DNA of 33,281 bases from an uncultured Lachnospiraceae bacterium (GCA_910583605.1 CAJTXN010000020.1:1-33281); one strand, 5' to 3'; positions 15,368 to 24,293 are shown, counted from the first letter of the stretch. The notes: generated by a model from the sequence alone, not told the origin. Numbers and translations are program-made.

Positions 15368-16285
15368 CTATCCTTCCAACTCTTTTTCTATTTCTTCAAT
15401 AGTCGGCAGACTGCTCTGCAATTCTTCCGGCAGAGACTGTGTAATCTGATTTTGCCACTCTGCAACACCAATCGGATTTTGATAACCGGACAATGAATAC
15501 TCTACCACGGTCTTATCTTTACCTTTAACCAGCAACAACCCAATGGTCGGTTTATCATCCGGGTGGCGCAAAACATCATTCACAACATTCTGATACATAT
15601 TTAGCTGACTGATAAATCCCGGCTCAAAATCGCAGGCCTTTAGCTCTATCACAACATAACACCTTAATTTTAAGTGATAGAACAGAAGATCAATATAAAA
15701 GTCCTGACTGCCAACCTCTAAATGAACCTGTCTGCCTACAAATGCAAATCCCTGTCCCAGTTCAAGCAAAAAACTTTGAATATGTTCCGTCAGCTTCCGT
15801 TCTATTTCCACTTCACGTCTTGGCATATCAGTACCCAAAAAATCAAACAAATATGGATCTTTAAATATCTGGTTTGCCATATCAGAATCAAGAGGCGGTA
15901 AAGCAACCGGAAAGTTATTAACTGTTTTTCCAGTGCGTTCCATCAATTTGCTTTGAATTTGTAGATCCAGAACAGCACTGCTCCAGCCGTTTTCAATCGT
16001 CTTATTCGCATACCAAATTCTACTCTCTTCATTATCCAGCTTGTCCAGCAGCATCCGATTAGTTCTCCATGGAATTTGTGCCACAACCCGTTGCACAATT
16101 TCATAATCATGCCAACACTGAGCAAACTTGCGCATATACTTAATATTGCGGGGAGAAAAACCAGACATTTCAGGAAAAGCTGTTTTTAGGTCTTTTGCCA
16201 TGCGATCAATAACCTTTGTTCCCCATCCCTCTTCCGTCTGTTTTGCTAAAATTGCTTTACCGATATTCCAATAAAGGCATATCAT
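15368..16285 (-). CDS. DUF1016/YhcG-type PD-(D/E)XK nuclease, N-terminally broken
   Basis: This 305-residue frame covers most of a DUF1016 (YhcG) protein. The N-terminal domain is seen in LYWNIGKAILAKQTEEGWG and FSPRNIKYMRKFAQCWHDYE, and the C-terminal nuclease domain in FYIDLLFYHLKLRCYVVIEL with candidate catalytic D199, E214 and K216 (IELKA). Full family members are about 350-380 residues. The missing first segment is encoded directly upstream in another frame (16282-16404), and the two frames meet at an ATGA overlap. Relative to the family about 15 codons of the first helix appear lost, which points to an out-of-frame deletion. Residual expression by coupling at ATGA is possible. The family is often found near restriction and defence genes. 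Confidence 0.7.
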   Translation of the reverse strand: MICLYWNIGKAILAKQTEEGWGTKVIDRMAKDLKTAFPEMSGFSPRNIKYMRKFAQCWHDYEIVQRVVAQIPWRTNRMLLDKLDNEESRIWYANKTIENGWSSAVLDLQIQSKLMERTGKTVNNFPVALPPLDSDMANQIFKDPYLFDFLGTDMPRREVEIERKLTEHIQSFLLELGQGFAFVGRQVHLEVGSQDFYIDLLFYHLKLRCYVVIELKACDFEPGFISQLNMYQNVVNDVLRHPDDKPTIGLLLVKGKDKTVVEYSLSGYQNPIGVAEWQNQITQSLPEELQSSLPTIEEIEKELEG

Positions 16286-16404
16286 ATTTCTTTCTTAATT
16301 TCTTCTATAAATTCCAAGTAACTGTCACCCATTTCGGAAAGATTTGAAGCAACCGGAAAAATTACTCCATCATTATCTTTTCCCATGTGCTTTCGATTAT
16401 CCAT
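16282..16404 (-). pseudogene. N-terminal piece of the broken DUF1016 gene
   Basis: A 40-codon frame from MDNRKHMGKD to YLEFIEEIKKEI, with a good AGGAG 7-8 bases before the ATG at 16404. The ending SYLEFIEEIKKEI is the usual opening helix of DUF1016 proteins. The frame stops at TGA overlapping the ATG of the next frame, which resumes at LYWNIGK. Confidence 0.65.
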
Positions 16405-16459
16405 GTGTACTCTCCTTTTGTTCCATACCCCCATATGTTTGGACACTTTTCTCACGTCT

Positions 16460-16488
16460 ATTATATTTTGTAGAATCATTATTTGCAA
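16460..16488 (-). promoter_or_regulatory. Promoter of the DUF1016 gene
   Basis: The minus strand has TTGCAA (16483-16488), a 17-bp spacer and TATAAT (16460-16465), about 55 bp ahead of the start at 16404. The -35 overlaps the end of the small upstream gene. Confidence 0.7.
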
Positions 16489-16646
16489 GGAATATCTCTC
16501 ATCATATTTTTATCTGCTTTATTGCTTTCATCTTCCGTATGATGCTCCTTTGTTATAGCAGGTAAATTTTCTATATCTAAATCTAACGCATACTTTTCAA
16601 TCAAATTTGCCAACATGTCTGCCAGCCTGCTCCATTCATCAGTCAT
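16479..16646 (-). CDS. Small hypothetical protein
   Basis: A 55-residue frame starting MTDEWSRLADMLANLIEKYA, preceded by GGAGG 8 bases before the ATG. The first 30 residues look like an amphipathic helix ending in LDLDIENLP; the rest is polar and charged. I recall similar short proteins in accessory regions of gut Clostridia but assign no function. The longer frame upstream to 16703 has no ribosome site. It lies in line with the DUF1016 gene but before that gene's own promoter. Confidence 0.5.
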   Translation of the reverse strand: MTDEWSRLADMLANLIEKYALDLDIENLPAITKEHHTEDESNKADKNMMRDIPCK

Positions 16647-16737
16647 AAACATTTCCTCCCATGTGAACGCAAAAAAATGGCAGCTACAAACTGTTACGTT
16701 CATAACTGCCCTTACAATTCACCCTTTCAACAATCCC

Positions 16738-16920
16738 TTATTTCCGCTTTACCTGCACAATATAGAGATTATTGATTTGCAAGTTTTCCTTTACATATGC
16801 CTTGATTTACTCATAAGCCGCCTTACTCTCCGCAGCCATCAAATCCAGTTCATTCAGATTCAATTTCACCTCAATATGAGGCTCAGTATGCAGTTTTAAC
16901 AATAATACCTCTTTCCCATA
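16738..16920 (-). pseudogene. Orphan C-terminal fragment of a methyltransferase-type gene
   Basis: One frame reads EVLLLKLHTEPHIEVKLNLN, then ELDLMAAESKAAYE, a TAA (16807-16809), then IKAYVKENLQINNLYIVQVK and RK before its stop. From memory, this ESKATYEEIKAYV...LYIAQVKRK pattern is the C-terminal extension fused to RlmD/RumA-like methyltransferases in many Lachnospiraceae; the TAA replaces a Glu codon. No methyltransferase body is attached here. It is a dead fragment, perhaps carried in by recombination. The family link rests on recollection of the motif. Confidence 0.5.
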
Positions 16921-16952
16921 AAAGCATGTACCATAAATAATCTTATATAAAC

Positions 16953-18163
16953 TTATGCCAGTCCCGACATCTTTTTATATAATGTTTTTGCATATCCATC
17001 TGTCATTCCACTTATAAAATCTGTTGCAATCAATATCCTACGATATAAAAGTTCTGCTTCATCTGTAAGTCCGTCAACTTCCTTTGCCTTAAAATAGTCA
17101 TCAATGTAATTTGGTGAAACAAGAGTAATTACCTTTTTATCCTGAGTTGTCATTACCCCATGACTATCAAATCGAACAACTGCAGGCACAAACTTATCCA
17201 ACAAGAAATTAAGAATAATCTGTGCAGATACTTCAGGTTCCGTAATAATACGCGAATCAAAAACAAATTCACTCATTGCCTTTTTTAACAGTCTCACTGT
17301 TAAGCTATGATTATTATCATAGAACAAATCATAATCAAATACTCCCTGTAAAATGCTATCATAACTTTTTGAAAATCTCCAACACACAACATACATCAAC
17401 CATTTTCTAAGATATGTGCCCCATTGGCTCATCACCTTTGTCTTATCTTTTTCTGTTTTATTGAGAAAATCTAATTTATCAATAATTTCTTTAGTTCGAG
17501 CAATATGTTGTTGGGATTCATTATTCTCTGCTCCCAGTGATGTATATGTCTTTCGGAAAAATTCAGCAACGCATCAATATTAACCACACCTGATTTTACA
17601 GCATCTTCCAAATCAGCAGTCATATATGCAATATCATCTGCGGCTTCAACTAAATATGTTAGGGGATGACGAATAACTTTCCCCTCTGCATTGATTGTAC
17701 CCACTTCTTTTGCAATTTGTATAAAAACACTTTCTTCTGCTTGATAACATCCCATTTTATGCCTGATATTAGCTTCCCCTATTTCGTTAGACCTTGTAGG
17801 ATATTTAATCAAAGTACTAATAATTGAAAACGGCAAATTAATCTCTGATTGATGCCGAGCCTTTGATAAAATTCTCAAAGCTTGAGCATTACCTTCAAAA
17901 TTCTCCAAATCTGCAATCTGTTTTTTATTCAACATATCAGAAACAGGTTTTTCACCATCAGAATGTGTTAATCTGGTTCTGACAAAATCACTTTTAGACA
18001 ACGGAAAAACTTGTGTCTTATCCTGTAACCTTCTAAAAGCTGCACTTGAGACTATCCTCTCATAGTCCCTTTCAAATGGACTTATGTAATAATCATTAAA
18101 TGCTTCCGGAGCTTTATCTTCATCGTTTAATCAAGTCTGTGTTAATAGTTTTTTCCATTCCAT
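16953..18163 (-). pseudogene. dgt: dGTPase (dgt) pseudogene
   Basis: The reconstructed product is a deoxyguanosinetriphosphate triphosphohydrolase. It begins at ATG 18163 (MEWKKLLTQT) behind GGAGGG, then has TGA at codon 11 (18131-18133), where Arg (CGA) is expected, and continues as NDYYISPFERDYERIVSSAA, FRRLQDKTQVFPL and FVRTRLTHS. After THS it jumps straight to LNKKQIADLENFEGNAQALR, so the segment with the catalytic HD motif (HDIGNPPFGHFGE in relatives, roughly 60-100 codons) is deleted. LVEAADDIAYMTADLEDAV remains. A frameshift near 17465-17500 separates the C-terminal part (KTKVMSQWGTYLRKWLM to the end at 16953). Three independent lesions, including loss of the active site, show it is not functional. 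Confidence 0.85.
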
Positions 18164-18261
18164 AAAATGCTTCCCTCCTATGTTTCTTAAAATATCATAT
18201 ATGCATTTTCAGCAATACAATTTTTATACATCCTTCTCCCCTATAAAACCTTCTAATTCTT

Positions 18262-19107
18262 CTAAAAATTCATTCCTAATTTAGGTAAATTATTTAAACT
18301 CACTGATTCCAATGTTTGTAACTGTTGTACTGCTAATTGACGAAGCAATTCCATTCGCTCCTTCTGATTTTTCCTCTGGTTAATCAATACAGCATTATAA
18401 CTTTCTAAGTTAGCAAGTACTAATAATTGGTTCAGCGTTGCTACGTCTCTCATATTTCCTTTCACAGTTGGATTTTCATCTTTCCACTGCTTCGCTGTCT
18501 TTCCAAACAAAACAACGTTCAACATATCTGCTTCATTAGCATATGTATAAGCCATCTGCGCAGGAGTTAATTCTGGTGGAATCAAATTCTCTTTAATCGC
18601 ATCTGTATGTATCCTGTAATTTATCTTAGAAATTTCTCTGTTTAAATTCCAATTCAAAGATAATCGACTATTCTCGTCAGTCTTTAATCTTCTATAATCT
18701 TTCATAATATACAACTGGAATTCAGGAGAAATCCAAGTTGCAAAAGACATTGCAATATCACTGTGGGCATATGTTCCTCCATAACGTCCTGCCTTTGAAA
18801 CAATGCCAATTGCATTTGTGTTTTCTATCCACTTCTTAGGTGACATAGTAAACGCATTTGCTCCTGCCTGCTTTTTAAACCCCTCGAATTCGAGGGGGTT
18901 AAAATCAGCATTATGAAGATTTTCCCATAATCCCAAAAATTCTATCACATCACGATTTCTCATCCAATTCTGTATAACTGCTGTTGGATCATCACTTTTA
19001 TATTTAGCTATATCTGTCAATGAAATAAATTCATTTTCAAAATCCTGCGTATAGATACCAATATCTATTCCATTGGCATGAAGTGTATCTTTAACTATTT
19101 TTCCCAT
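18262..19107 (-). CDS. KilA-N domain protein
   Basis: A 281-residue protein with an N-terminal KilA-N domain (about 5-125): FISLTDIAKYKSDDPTAVIQ, NWMRNRDVIEFLGLWE, and the ending GGTYAHSDIAMSFATWISPE. The C-terminal part (about 140-275) is helical, with NPTVKGNMRDVATLNQLLVL and a KNQKERMELLRQLAVQQLQ segment. KilA-N domains bind DNA and are typical of phages and phage-derived islands. The ATG at 19107 follows AGGAGGG closely; the frame is open to a GTG at 19146 without a ribosome site. It sits immediately upstream of the dead dgt gene. Role unknown. Confidence 0.8.
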   Translation of the reverse strand: MGKIVKDTLHANGIDIGIYTQDFENEFISLTDIAKYKSDDPTAVIQNWMRNRDVIEFLGLWENLHNADFNPLEFEGFKKQAGANAFTMSPKKWIENTNAIGIVSKAGRYGGTYAHSDIAMSFATWISPEFQLYIMKDYRRLKTDENSRLSLNWNLNREISKINYRIHTDAIKENLIPPELTPAQMAYTYANEADMLNVVLFGKTAKQWKDENPTVKGNMRDVATLNQLLVLANLESYNAVLINQRKNQKERMELLRQLAVQQLQTLESVSLNNLPKLGMNF

Positions 19108-19558
19108 TTTCCCTCCTGTAATAATACTATTTTTTGCTCCTCCCACATTTCCCGCTATGCCTCAATATAAAATTTAACACAATACAGATAATTTCTGCAT
19201 ACTCTTATATACAAACTCAAAATTTCTGCATCACATGAAATGCCAAACAAGTAACCAAGGAAATGCCAGCATTCTTCTGATACTTCACAGCTCTTCAACC
19301 AACAGTTAATATATTTCACAGATTCGTTGATTACACTGGTTTATGCTCACCGCAAGCTGAAGATAGTTCTTTCCATATTAAATCACCCAAAATTGTTTGA
19401 GCACATCCTTTATCGCTTCCACCTTTTCTGCTATAGGATTTTTCCTCAACAGTTTCAAATCTGCTAACAGATTAGGACTATCATACATCAACAAACTCGA
19501 ATCCGTCTCTACTTCTTCTCACTCTCGACAAATTCTACTTTCATTCCAATATGTCTAT
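19108..19558. other. Gene-poor stretch with a coding remnant
   Basis: No intact gene is seen. On the minus strand a 36-codon frame (19378-19488, MYDSPNLLADLKLLRKNPIA onward, ending KQFWVI) has protein-like composition, and its frame continues past two stops with NYLQLAVSINQCNQRICEIY. It has no ribosome site. It is probably the residue of a decayed accessory gene; I cannot name it. Confidence 0.35.
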
Positions 19559-20734
19559 CTATTTCTTATGTGAAAGCATCACCACACATTCAATACTCTC
19601 CGTCCACCCAAACATATCCACCGGCTGCACCCTCATCACCTTATACCCCATCTTCCTCAAATACCCCACATCCCTCGCCAGCGTCTCCGGATTACAAGAT
19701 ATATACACCACCTTATCCGGTCCCAGTTTCACCACCGATTTCAAAAACTTCTCATCACTGCCTGCCCTCGGCGGGTCCATAAACACCACATCAATATGCT
19801 CTTTCCGCTCAGCCATGCCAACCATAAATTCCCCGGCATCCGCGCAATAAAAACTAATATTCCGGATTCCATTCAGCTTTGCATTGTGAACCGCATCCCG
19901 AACTGCATCCTTATTAACCTCTACTCCAATCACTTCCTTGGCATTTCCCGCTGCTGCCATACCAATGGTTCCAATTCCGCAATAAGCATCAATCACCCTC
20001 TCCCTGCCTGACAATCCTGCAAACTCCATCGCCTTACCGTACAAAACTTCTGTCTGTTTCCGGTTGACCTGATAAAAAGATTTCGAAGAAATCCGAAACT
20101 TCAGACCGCACAGTTCATCTACAATATATCCTTTTCCATATATCACTTGTTCTTTCTCACCTAATATCATGCTTGTTTTCTTATCATTCACATTAATGAT
20201 AATGGTGCTTATCTCAGGGTGAATTTTTCTGATAGCTTTCACAAAATTATTCTTGGACGGCAGAATCGGTGAACCAAGTACCAATACCACCATTACTTCT
20301 CCGGTTGCCTCTGCACATCGGATTAAGACATGGCGCAACAGGCCATATCCCGTATCCTCGTTATAAGTCTTAATCTTAAATGACTTTAACAGATTCCGAA
20401 TATCATATATAATCTTATCCGCCTTTTGATTATCAATCAGGCAGCTATCAACATTAATAATCCTATGGCTCTTTGCCTCATAGGTTCCGGAAACAATCGT
20501 TCCATTCTTTAACCTTCCAAATGCGGCATGAACCTTATTTCTATAATACCAAGGCTCCTTCATGCCTATAATCTTCTCAACGGTTCCGTAACGTTTCATC
20601 AGCTTATTAACAATATTCTGCTTTTCCTCCAACGTCGCCGCATAATCCATTCCAATAAAAGAACACCCGCCGCATTTCTTTGCAACCGGACAAATTATCT
20701 GCTGAGACTGTACTTTTTCACTGTTCTTGTTCAT
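19559..20734 (-). CDS. rlmD: 23S rRNA (uracil-C5)-methyltransferase, RlmD/RumA type
   Basis: A 391-residue TrmA/RumA-family enzyme that methylates uridine C5 in 23S rRNA (or a related position) using S-adenosylmethionine. The N-terminal Cys cluster C15, C21, C24 (CPVAKKCGGC) with a further Cys in NVDSCLI fits the family's 4Fe-4S site. The SAM-binding motif is DAYCGIGTIGMAAAG, and the catalytic nucleophile is C347 in VYISCNPETLARDV, followed by the usual ending GWTESIECVVML. It has no TRAM domain at the N-terminus. The protein ends at VVMLSHKK, without the C-terminal extension that some relatives carry. It is divergent from rlmH. Confidence 0.88.
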   Translation of the reverse strand: MNKNSEKVQSQQIICPVAKKCGGCSFIGMDYAATLEEKQNIVNKLMKRYGTVEKIIGMKEPWYYRNKVHAAFGRLKNGTIVSGTYEAKSHRIINVDSCLIDNQKADKIIYDIRNLLKSFKIKTYNEDTGYGLLRHVLIRCAEATGEVMVVLVLGSPILPSKNNFVKAIRKIHPEISTIIINVNDKKTSMILGEKEQVIYGKGYIVDELCGLKFRISSKSFYQVNRKQTEVLYGKAMEFAGLSGRERVIDAYCGIGTIGMAAAGNAKEVIGVEVNKDAVRDAVHNAKLNGIRNISFYCADAGEFMVGMAERKEHIDVVFMDPPRAGSDEKFLKSVVKLGPDKVVYISCNPETLARDVGYLRKMGYKVMRVQPVDMFGWTESIECVVMLSHKK

Positions 20735-20882
20735 TTCACTATTCCTCTATTTGTAATGAAAGCAAAGATACCGATTACCTGCGATATCGACTTTATACAT
20801 AACCTTTCGCTAAAATTTTACATTAAACACAGTATATAACATTTTTTTAATAATGTAAATATATTTTTCATTTTTTATATTG

Positions 20883-20911
20883 TTGTAATTTTAGTCAAGT
20901 CATTGTAAAAT
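20883..20911 (+). promoter_or_regulatory. Candidate rlmH promoter
   Basis: TTGTAA (20883-20888), 17-bp spacer, TAAAAT (20906-20911), about 50 bp upstream of the start codon, in a very AT-rich stretch. The surrounding AT richness makes chance matches likely. Confidence 0.45.
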
Positions 20912-20960
20912 AACACTATTATATACTCTTAAAATAAAACATACAAACGAGGTTTTACAT

Positions 20961-21440
20961 ATGCATATTACAATTATCTGTGTCGGAAAAATAAAAGAAA
21001 AATATCTCACAATGGCAATTGATGAATACTCCAAACGCCTAAGCAGATATTGCAAACTGGATGTTATAGAAGTAACTGATGAAAAAACAGAAGAAAACGC
21101 CTCTGAATCTTTCAATGATATGGTAAAAAGAAAAGAGGGTGAACGAATCCTGAAACAACTCAAAGAGGATTCTTATGTCATTACCCTTGAGATAACCGGA
21201 AAAATGCTGACCTCTCCGGAACTGGCTGCTCACATAAGCACCCTTGGTGTCAACGGACGGGGGCATATTACTTTTATAATCGGCGGCTCCCTTGGACTTT
21301 CGGAAGCCGTTTCCAAACGGTCAGATTACAAACTGAGTTTTTCCAAAATGACATTCCCCCATCAGCTTATGCGGGTAATTTTACTGGAACAAATATACCG
21401 CTCCTTTCGGATTAATTCAAATGAACCATATCATAAGTAA
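20961..21440 (+). CDS. rlmH: 23S rRNA (pseudouridine-1915-N3)-methyltransferase RlmH
   Basis: A 159-residue SPOUT-class methyltransferase, the normal full length for RlmH. Diagnostic motifs are MHITIICVGKIKEKYL at the N-terminus, the knot/SAM site FIIGGSLGLSEAV, and the C-terminal MTFPHQLMRVILLEQIYRSF followed by NEPYHK. It modifies helix 69 of 23S rRNA in assembled 70S ribosomes. GAGG lies about 9 bases before the ATG. It is a housekeeping gene and its intact state suggests that the accessory island ends before it. Confidence 0.95.
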   Translation: MHITIICVGKIKEKYLTMAIDEYSKRLSRYCKLDVIEVTDEKTEENASESFNDMVKRKEGERILKQLKEDSYVITLEITGKMLTSPELAAHISTLGVNGRGHITFIIGGSLGLSEAVSKRSDYKLSFSKMTFPHQLMRVILLEQIYRSFRINSNEPYHK

Positions 21441-21650
21441 TTACTGAACAGCTCTTTTGGGTGATATTCATGAATGACACACCACGGCTCATTCTAATCT
21501 GGACACTTTCCTTTTGAAGAAGCTACTTCAATAAATGATATTTCCGTAAAAAAACAGAAAAGGTGGCTATCTGCTTATCATTAAGGATAAAGTAACAAAG
21601 GGATTATGATTGCTATTTTAATAAACATAATAGATTAAGGGGGAATATAC

Positions 21651-22250
21651 ATGTCAACAAACATTGTTTGTTCAGATACCTATATAGACGCATTTTCTAA
21701 ATTAGATAAGAAAACACAGAAAAAATCTCTTGAAACTATTCGGCTCATGCAAAGAAGCCTTAGAAGCAACAGCTTAAAAATAGAAAAGCTCAATACAAAA
21801 CTCGAATTTAAAAGTGTCAGAGTAACACAAGACTTCAGGGCAATCTTTACACAATCCGGAAATACTGTCCTTTTGGTATACATAGCTCATCACGACGAGG
21901 CTTATTTATGGGCACGCCGAAGATTACAGGGATTTAATGCCACAAACGTCAAACCGGCTTATGAATATTTTGAACAATCTAAAAGAGAATTTGACCCCAT
22001 AACAGATGAAGCCATTGGTACATCCGGCAATACGCAGCCTGTTAAACCCTCTGAAACCCGGAGATTTGTGCCGGAAACAAACACACACATCAATGCAACT
22101 GGCAGCTCAGTACATAACCAAACTAGTAATGTAACAAACTCCAACCGCACTTCGCAAAGAAATCAAGGTTTATTATTTGACCTGTTTTTAAAACTACTTT
22201 TCTTTTTAACTGGTGTTGCAACCGGCATTATTATTATGTACTTTATATAA
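21651..22250 (+). CDS. Membrane-anchored protein with RelE/ParE-like domain
   Basis: A 199-residue protein in three parts. Residues about 1-95 look like a RelE/ParE-superfamily fold: an N-terminal helical part (FSKLDKKTQKKSLETIRLMQ), then FKSVRVTQDFRAIFTQSGNT and VLLVYIAHHDEAYLWARRR, a pattern also known at the start of some UvrD-like helicases. Residues about 110-172 are a Ser/Thr/Asn-rich linker. Residues about 175-198 form one transmembrane helix at the very C-terminus, so the RelE-like domain should face the cytoplasm. No antitoxin gene is adjacent. RelE-like domains act as mRNA interferases or as binding modules; which applies here is unknown. A strong AAGGGGG site precedes the ATG. Confidence 0.65.
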   Translation: MSTNIVCSDTYIDAFSKLDKKTQKKSLETIRLMQRSLRSNSLKIEKLNTKLEFKSVRVTQDFRAIFTQSGNTVLLVYIAHHDEAYLWARRRLQGFNATNVKPAYEYFEQSKREFDPITDEAIGTSGNTQPVKPSETRRFVPETNTHINATGSSVHNQTSNVTNSNRTSQRNQGLLFDLFLKLLFFLTGVATGIIIMYFI

Positions 22251-22292
22251 CAAACAGAAAAACCATAGAACCATTAGCAACAGGAGGCATCC

Positions 22293-22637
22293 ATGAACCG
22301 ACAAGAATTAATCGCCTACTGTCTGACCATGCCGGATACCTATGAAGATTATCCGTTCCATGATGTCAACTGGACAGTCATCCGATGTAAACAAAATAAC
22401 AAAGTCTTTGCCTGGATATTTGAGCGGCAGGAACATATCTGGATAAACCTGAAAGTAAATCCGGAATGGCGGGACTTCTGGAGAAACTCCTTCTCCTCCA
22501 TTCTTCCTGCCTACCATCTGAATAAAGAACACTGGAATTCTGTCATTATGGACGGAACCGTACCGGAAGAAACCATAAAACAATTGATTGGCGAAAGCTA
22601 TGATTTAGTAAAACCAAAACGAGGAAAAAGGAAATGA
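22293..22637 (+). CDS. MmcQ/YjbR family protein
   Basis: A 114-residue YjbR-type protein (CyaY-like fold). Typical motifs are the opening NRQELIAYCLTMPDTYEDYP, the FHDVNWTVIRCKQNNKVFAW segment and HWNSVIMDGTVPEETIKQLI at the end. Family members are small putative DNA-binding proteins of unclear cellular role. AGGAGG precedes the ATG. It overlaps the next gene by 4 bases (ATGA), so the two are translationally coupled. Confidence 0.85.
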   Translation: MNRQELIAYCLTMPDTYEDYPFHDVNWTVIRCKQNNKVFAWIFERQEHIWINLKVNPEWRDFWRNSFSSILPAYHLNKEHWNSVIMDGTVPEETIKQLIGESYDLVKPKRGKRK

Positions 22638-23407
22638 TTTATAAAATTGAACATACACAAACGGTTGCCGGATTGTTCGAGCACTGGCAGGAAACAATCA
22701 TATGGTCCTGTCTGGACCGGATCATGGGCAGTATTTATGCAGATAATATTCAGAATCCAAAATCCGCAATGGCAGTTTTAGGCGATTTCTGCTTTTTTAC
22801 AGGAGTCCCCAATCCGGAACTGGTTGCATTTAAGCAAAAAGAAGCTATTCCTGATTTCACCCCGGACTTTATCATTATGATTCCTCAGACGCCCCAATGG
22901 TCGGATTTAATTGAGAAATGTTATGGAAGCAATGCGAAAAAAGTGACACGTTATGCAATGAAAAAAGAACCGGATATATTTGACATTGAAAAATTACAGC
23001 AGGCAATTTCTTCCCTATCTCCGGAATATTCTCTGAAACTGATAGATAAAGACATTTATCATCTCTGTCAGACGACCGGCTGGAGCCGGGATCTTGTTTC
23101 CCAATTTCCGGACCATCCTGCATATCAGCAGCTTGGACTGGGTGTCGCTGCCTTTCATAATGAAACCATGGTTTCCGGCGCTTCTTCCTATTCTCGATAT
23201 AAAAACGGAATTGAAATCGAAATTGATACCAAAGCAGAATTCCGCCAAAAAGGTCTGGCTTATGCATGCGGTGCCAAACTGATATTAGAATGTCTTTCCC
23301 GAAACCTATATCCCAGTTGGGATGCCCAAAATAAGATTTCTGTTGCATTAGCAGAAAAATTAGGGTATCATTATGACCACGAATATACAGCATATGAAGT
23401 AAAATAA
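22634..23407 (+). CDS. GNAT family N-acetyltransferase
   Basis: A 257-residue protein resembling the GNAT_acetyltran group common in Firmicutes. The N-terminal half (about 1-130) is a variable domain and the acetyl-CoA site is in the C-terminal half: GIEIEIDTKAEFRQKGLAYA (about 198-217) corresponds to the beta4-P-loop region (family Q/RxxGxA/G), followed by CGAKLILECLSRNLYPSWDA and NKISVALAEKLGYHYDHEY, the usual ending. Its acceptor substrate is unknown. It is coupled to the YjbR gene by an ATGA overlap. Confidence 0.8.
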   Translation: MIYKIEHTQTVAGLFEHWQETIIWSCLDRIMGSIYADNIQNPKSAMAVLGDFCFFTGVPNPELVAFKQKEAIPDFTPDFIIMIPQTPQWSDLIEKCYGSNAKKVTRYAMKKEPDIFDIEKLQQAISSLSPEYSLKLIDKDIYHLCQTTGWSRDLVSQFPDHPAYQQLGLGVAAFHNETMVSGASSYSRYKNGIEIEIDTKAEFRQKGLAYACGAKLILECLSRNLYPSWDAQNKISVALAEKLGYHYDHEYTAYEVK

Positions 23408-23451
23408 AATGCCGGAAGATATTAGACCATTTCGGCGGAACGGAGAATAAT

Positions 23452-24276
23452 ATGGCAATTTGTCCCAATTGTAAACTGGAATATGAAGACGGCATAACAA
23501 TATGCACCGACTGTAATTGTCTGTTAGTGGATAAGCTTCCTGATTTTGAATTCAGTATTCCCATGTATTATGATAAAAATGAAGAATACATATCAAAATT
23601 AATGGAGTATCTGAACTATTCCAAAATAGATGCGGTAGAACAGCATTATGATAAAGAAAAAGAAAGCTTCTGTATCTATACCGATACTGCCCATGAACAA
23701 AACGTAAAACGATTGTTAAATATCTATTTTGACAATGAATTAAAAGAGGAAGCCAAAAATGCACCGGAAACGGAACAACAATCCTCTGCCCCATTGGAAG
23801 AAGCCCCTGCCAATTATGTAAAAAAAGCGGATAAATATAAAGAACTCCGTGGTTCTGCCCTGTCGCTTATTCTGGTGGGAGGACTTGGGGATATCTATCT
23901 GATTGGAAAATCTTTTGGATTCATTCCCTTCGGCCCTGATTATAATGGAATCACAAATATCCTGTTCCTGATTGTCATGGGAACCTTATTTAATGTATTT
24001 CTGATAGGCGGAATCCTGGCATACAGAAATTCCAATACAATTAAAGGCGAAATCGGTGCAGAAGAAAAGATGACCTCTGATATTTTGTCCGAATTTACTG
24101 CAAAAACCGCCGAAGAACTGGATTCCAATTACGAAATAACCGAAAACGAGGGAACCCTGTATTTTAACCGTACCGACTATCTGAAGAAACAGATTACCGC
24201 CAAATATGGCAATCTGGACGAAGCATATTTAGAAGATTTGATAGAACAGATTTATCAGGCTGTGTTTGAAGCCTGA
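23452..24276 (+). CDS. Zinc-ribbon membrane protein with DUF2007-like region
   Basis: A 274-residue protein. The N-terminus is a zinc ribbon: C4-x2-C7 and C18-x2-C21 in ICPNCKLEYEDGITICTDC. Residues about 35-95 (SIPMYYDKNEEYISKLMEYL and the following part) resemble a DUF2007-type small domain. Two hydrophobic segments follow (about 142-158, SALSLILVGGLGDIYLI, and 170-190, ILFLIVMGTLFNVFLIGGIL), then a cytoplasmic tail with EEKMTSDILSEFTAKTAEEL. Similar proteins are common in Lachnospiraceae without known function. It is 44 bp after the GNAT gene and a strong hairpin follows its stop. Confidence 0.6.
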   Translation: MAICPNCKLEYEDGITICTDCNCLLVDKLPDFEFSIPMYYDKNEEYISKLMEYLNYSKIDAVEQHYDKEKESFCIYTDTAHEQNVKRLLNIYFDNELKEEAKNAPETEQQSSAPLEEAPANYVKKADKYKELRGSALSLILVGGLGDIYLIGKSFGFIPFGPDYNGITNILFLIVMGTLFNVFLIGGILAYRNSNTIKGEIGAEEKMTSDILSEFTAKTAEELDSNYEITENEGTLYFNRTDYLKKQITAKYGNLDEAYLEDLIEQIYQAVFEA

Positions 24277-24293
24277 CAAAAGAAATAAAAAAT

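Noticed and set aside
22875..23564. 229-codon minus-strand frame
   Set aside because: It lies opposite the well-supported GNAT and zinc-ribbon genes and shows no family motif.
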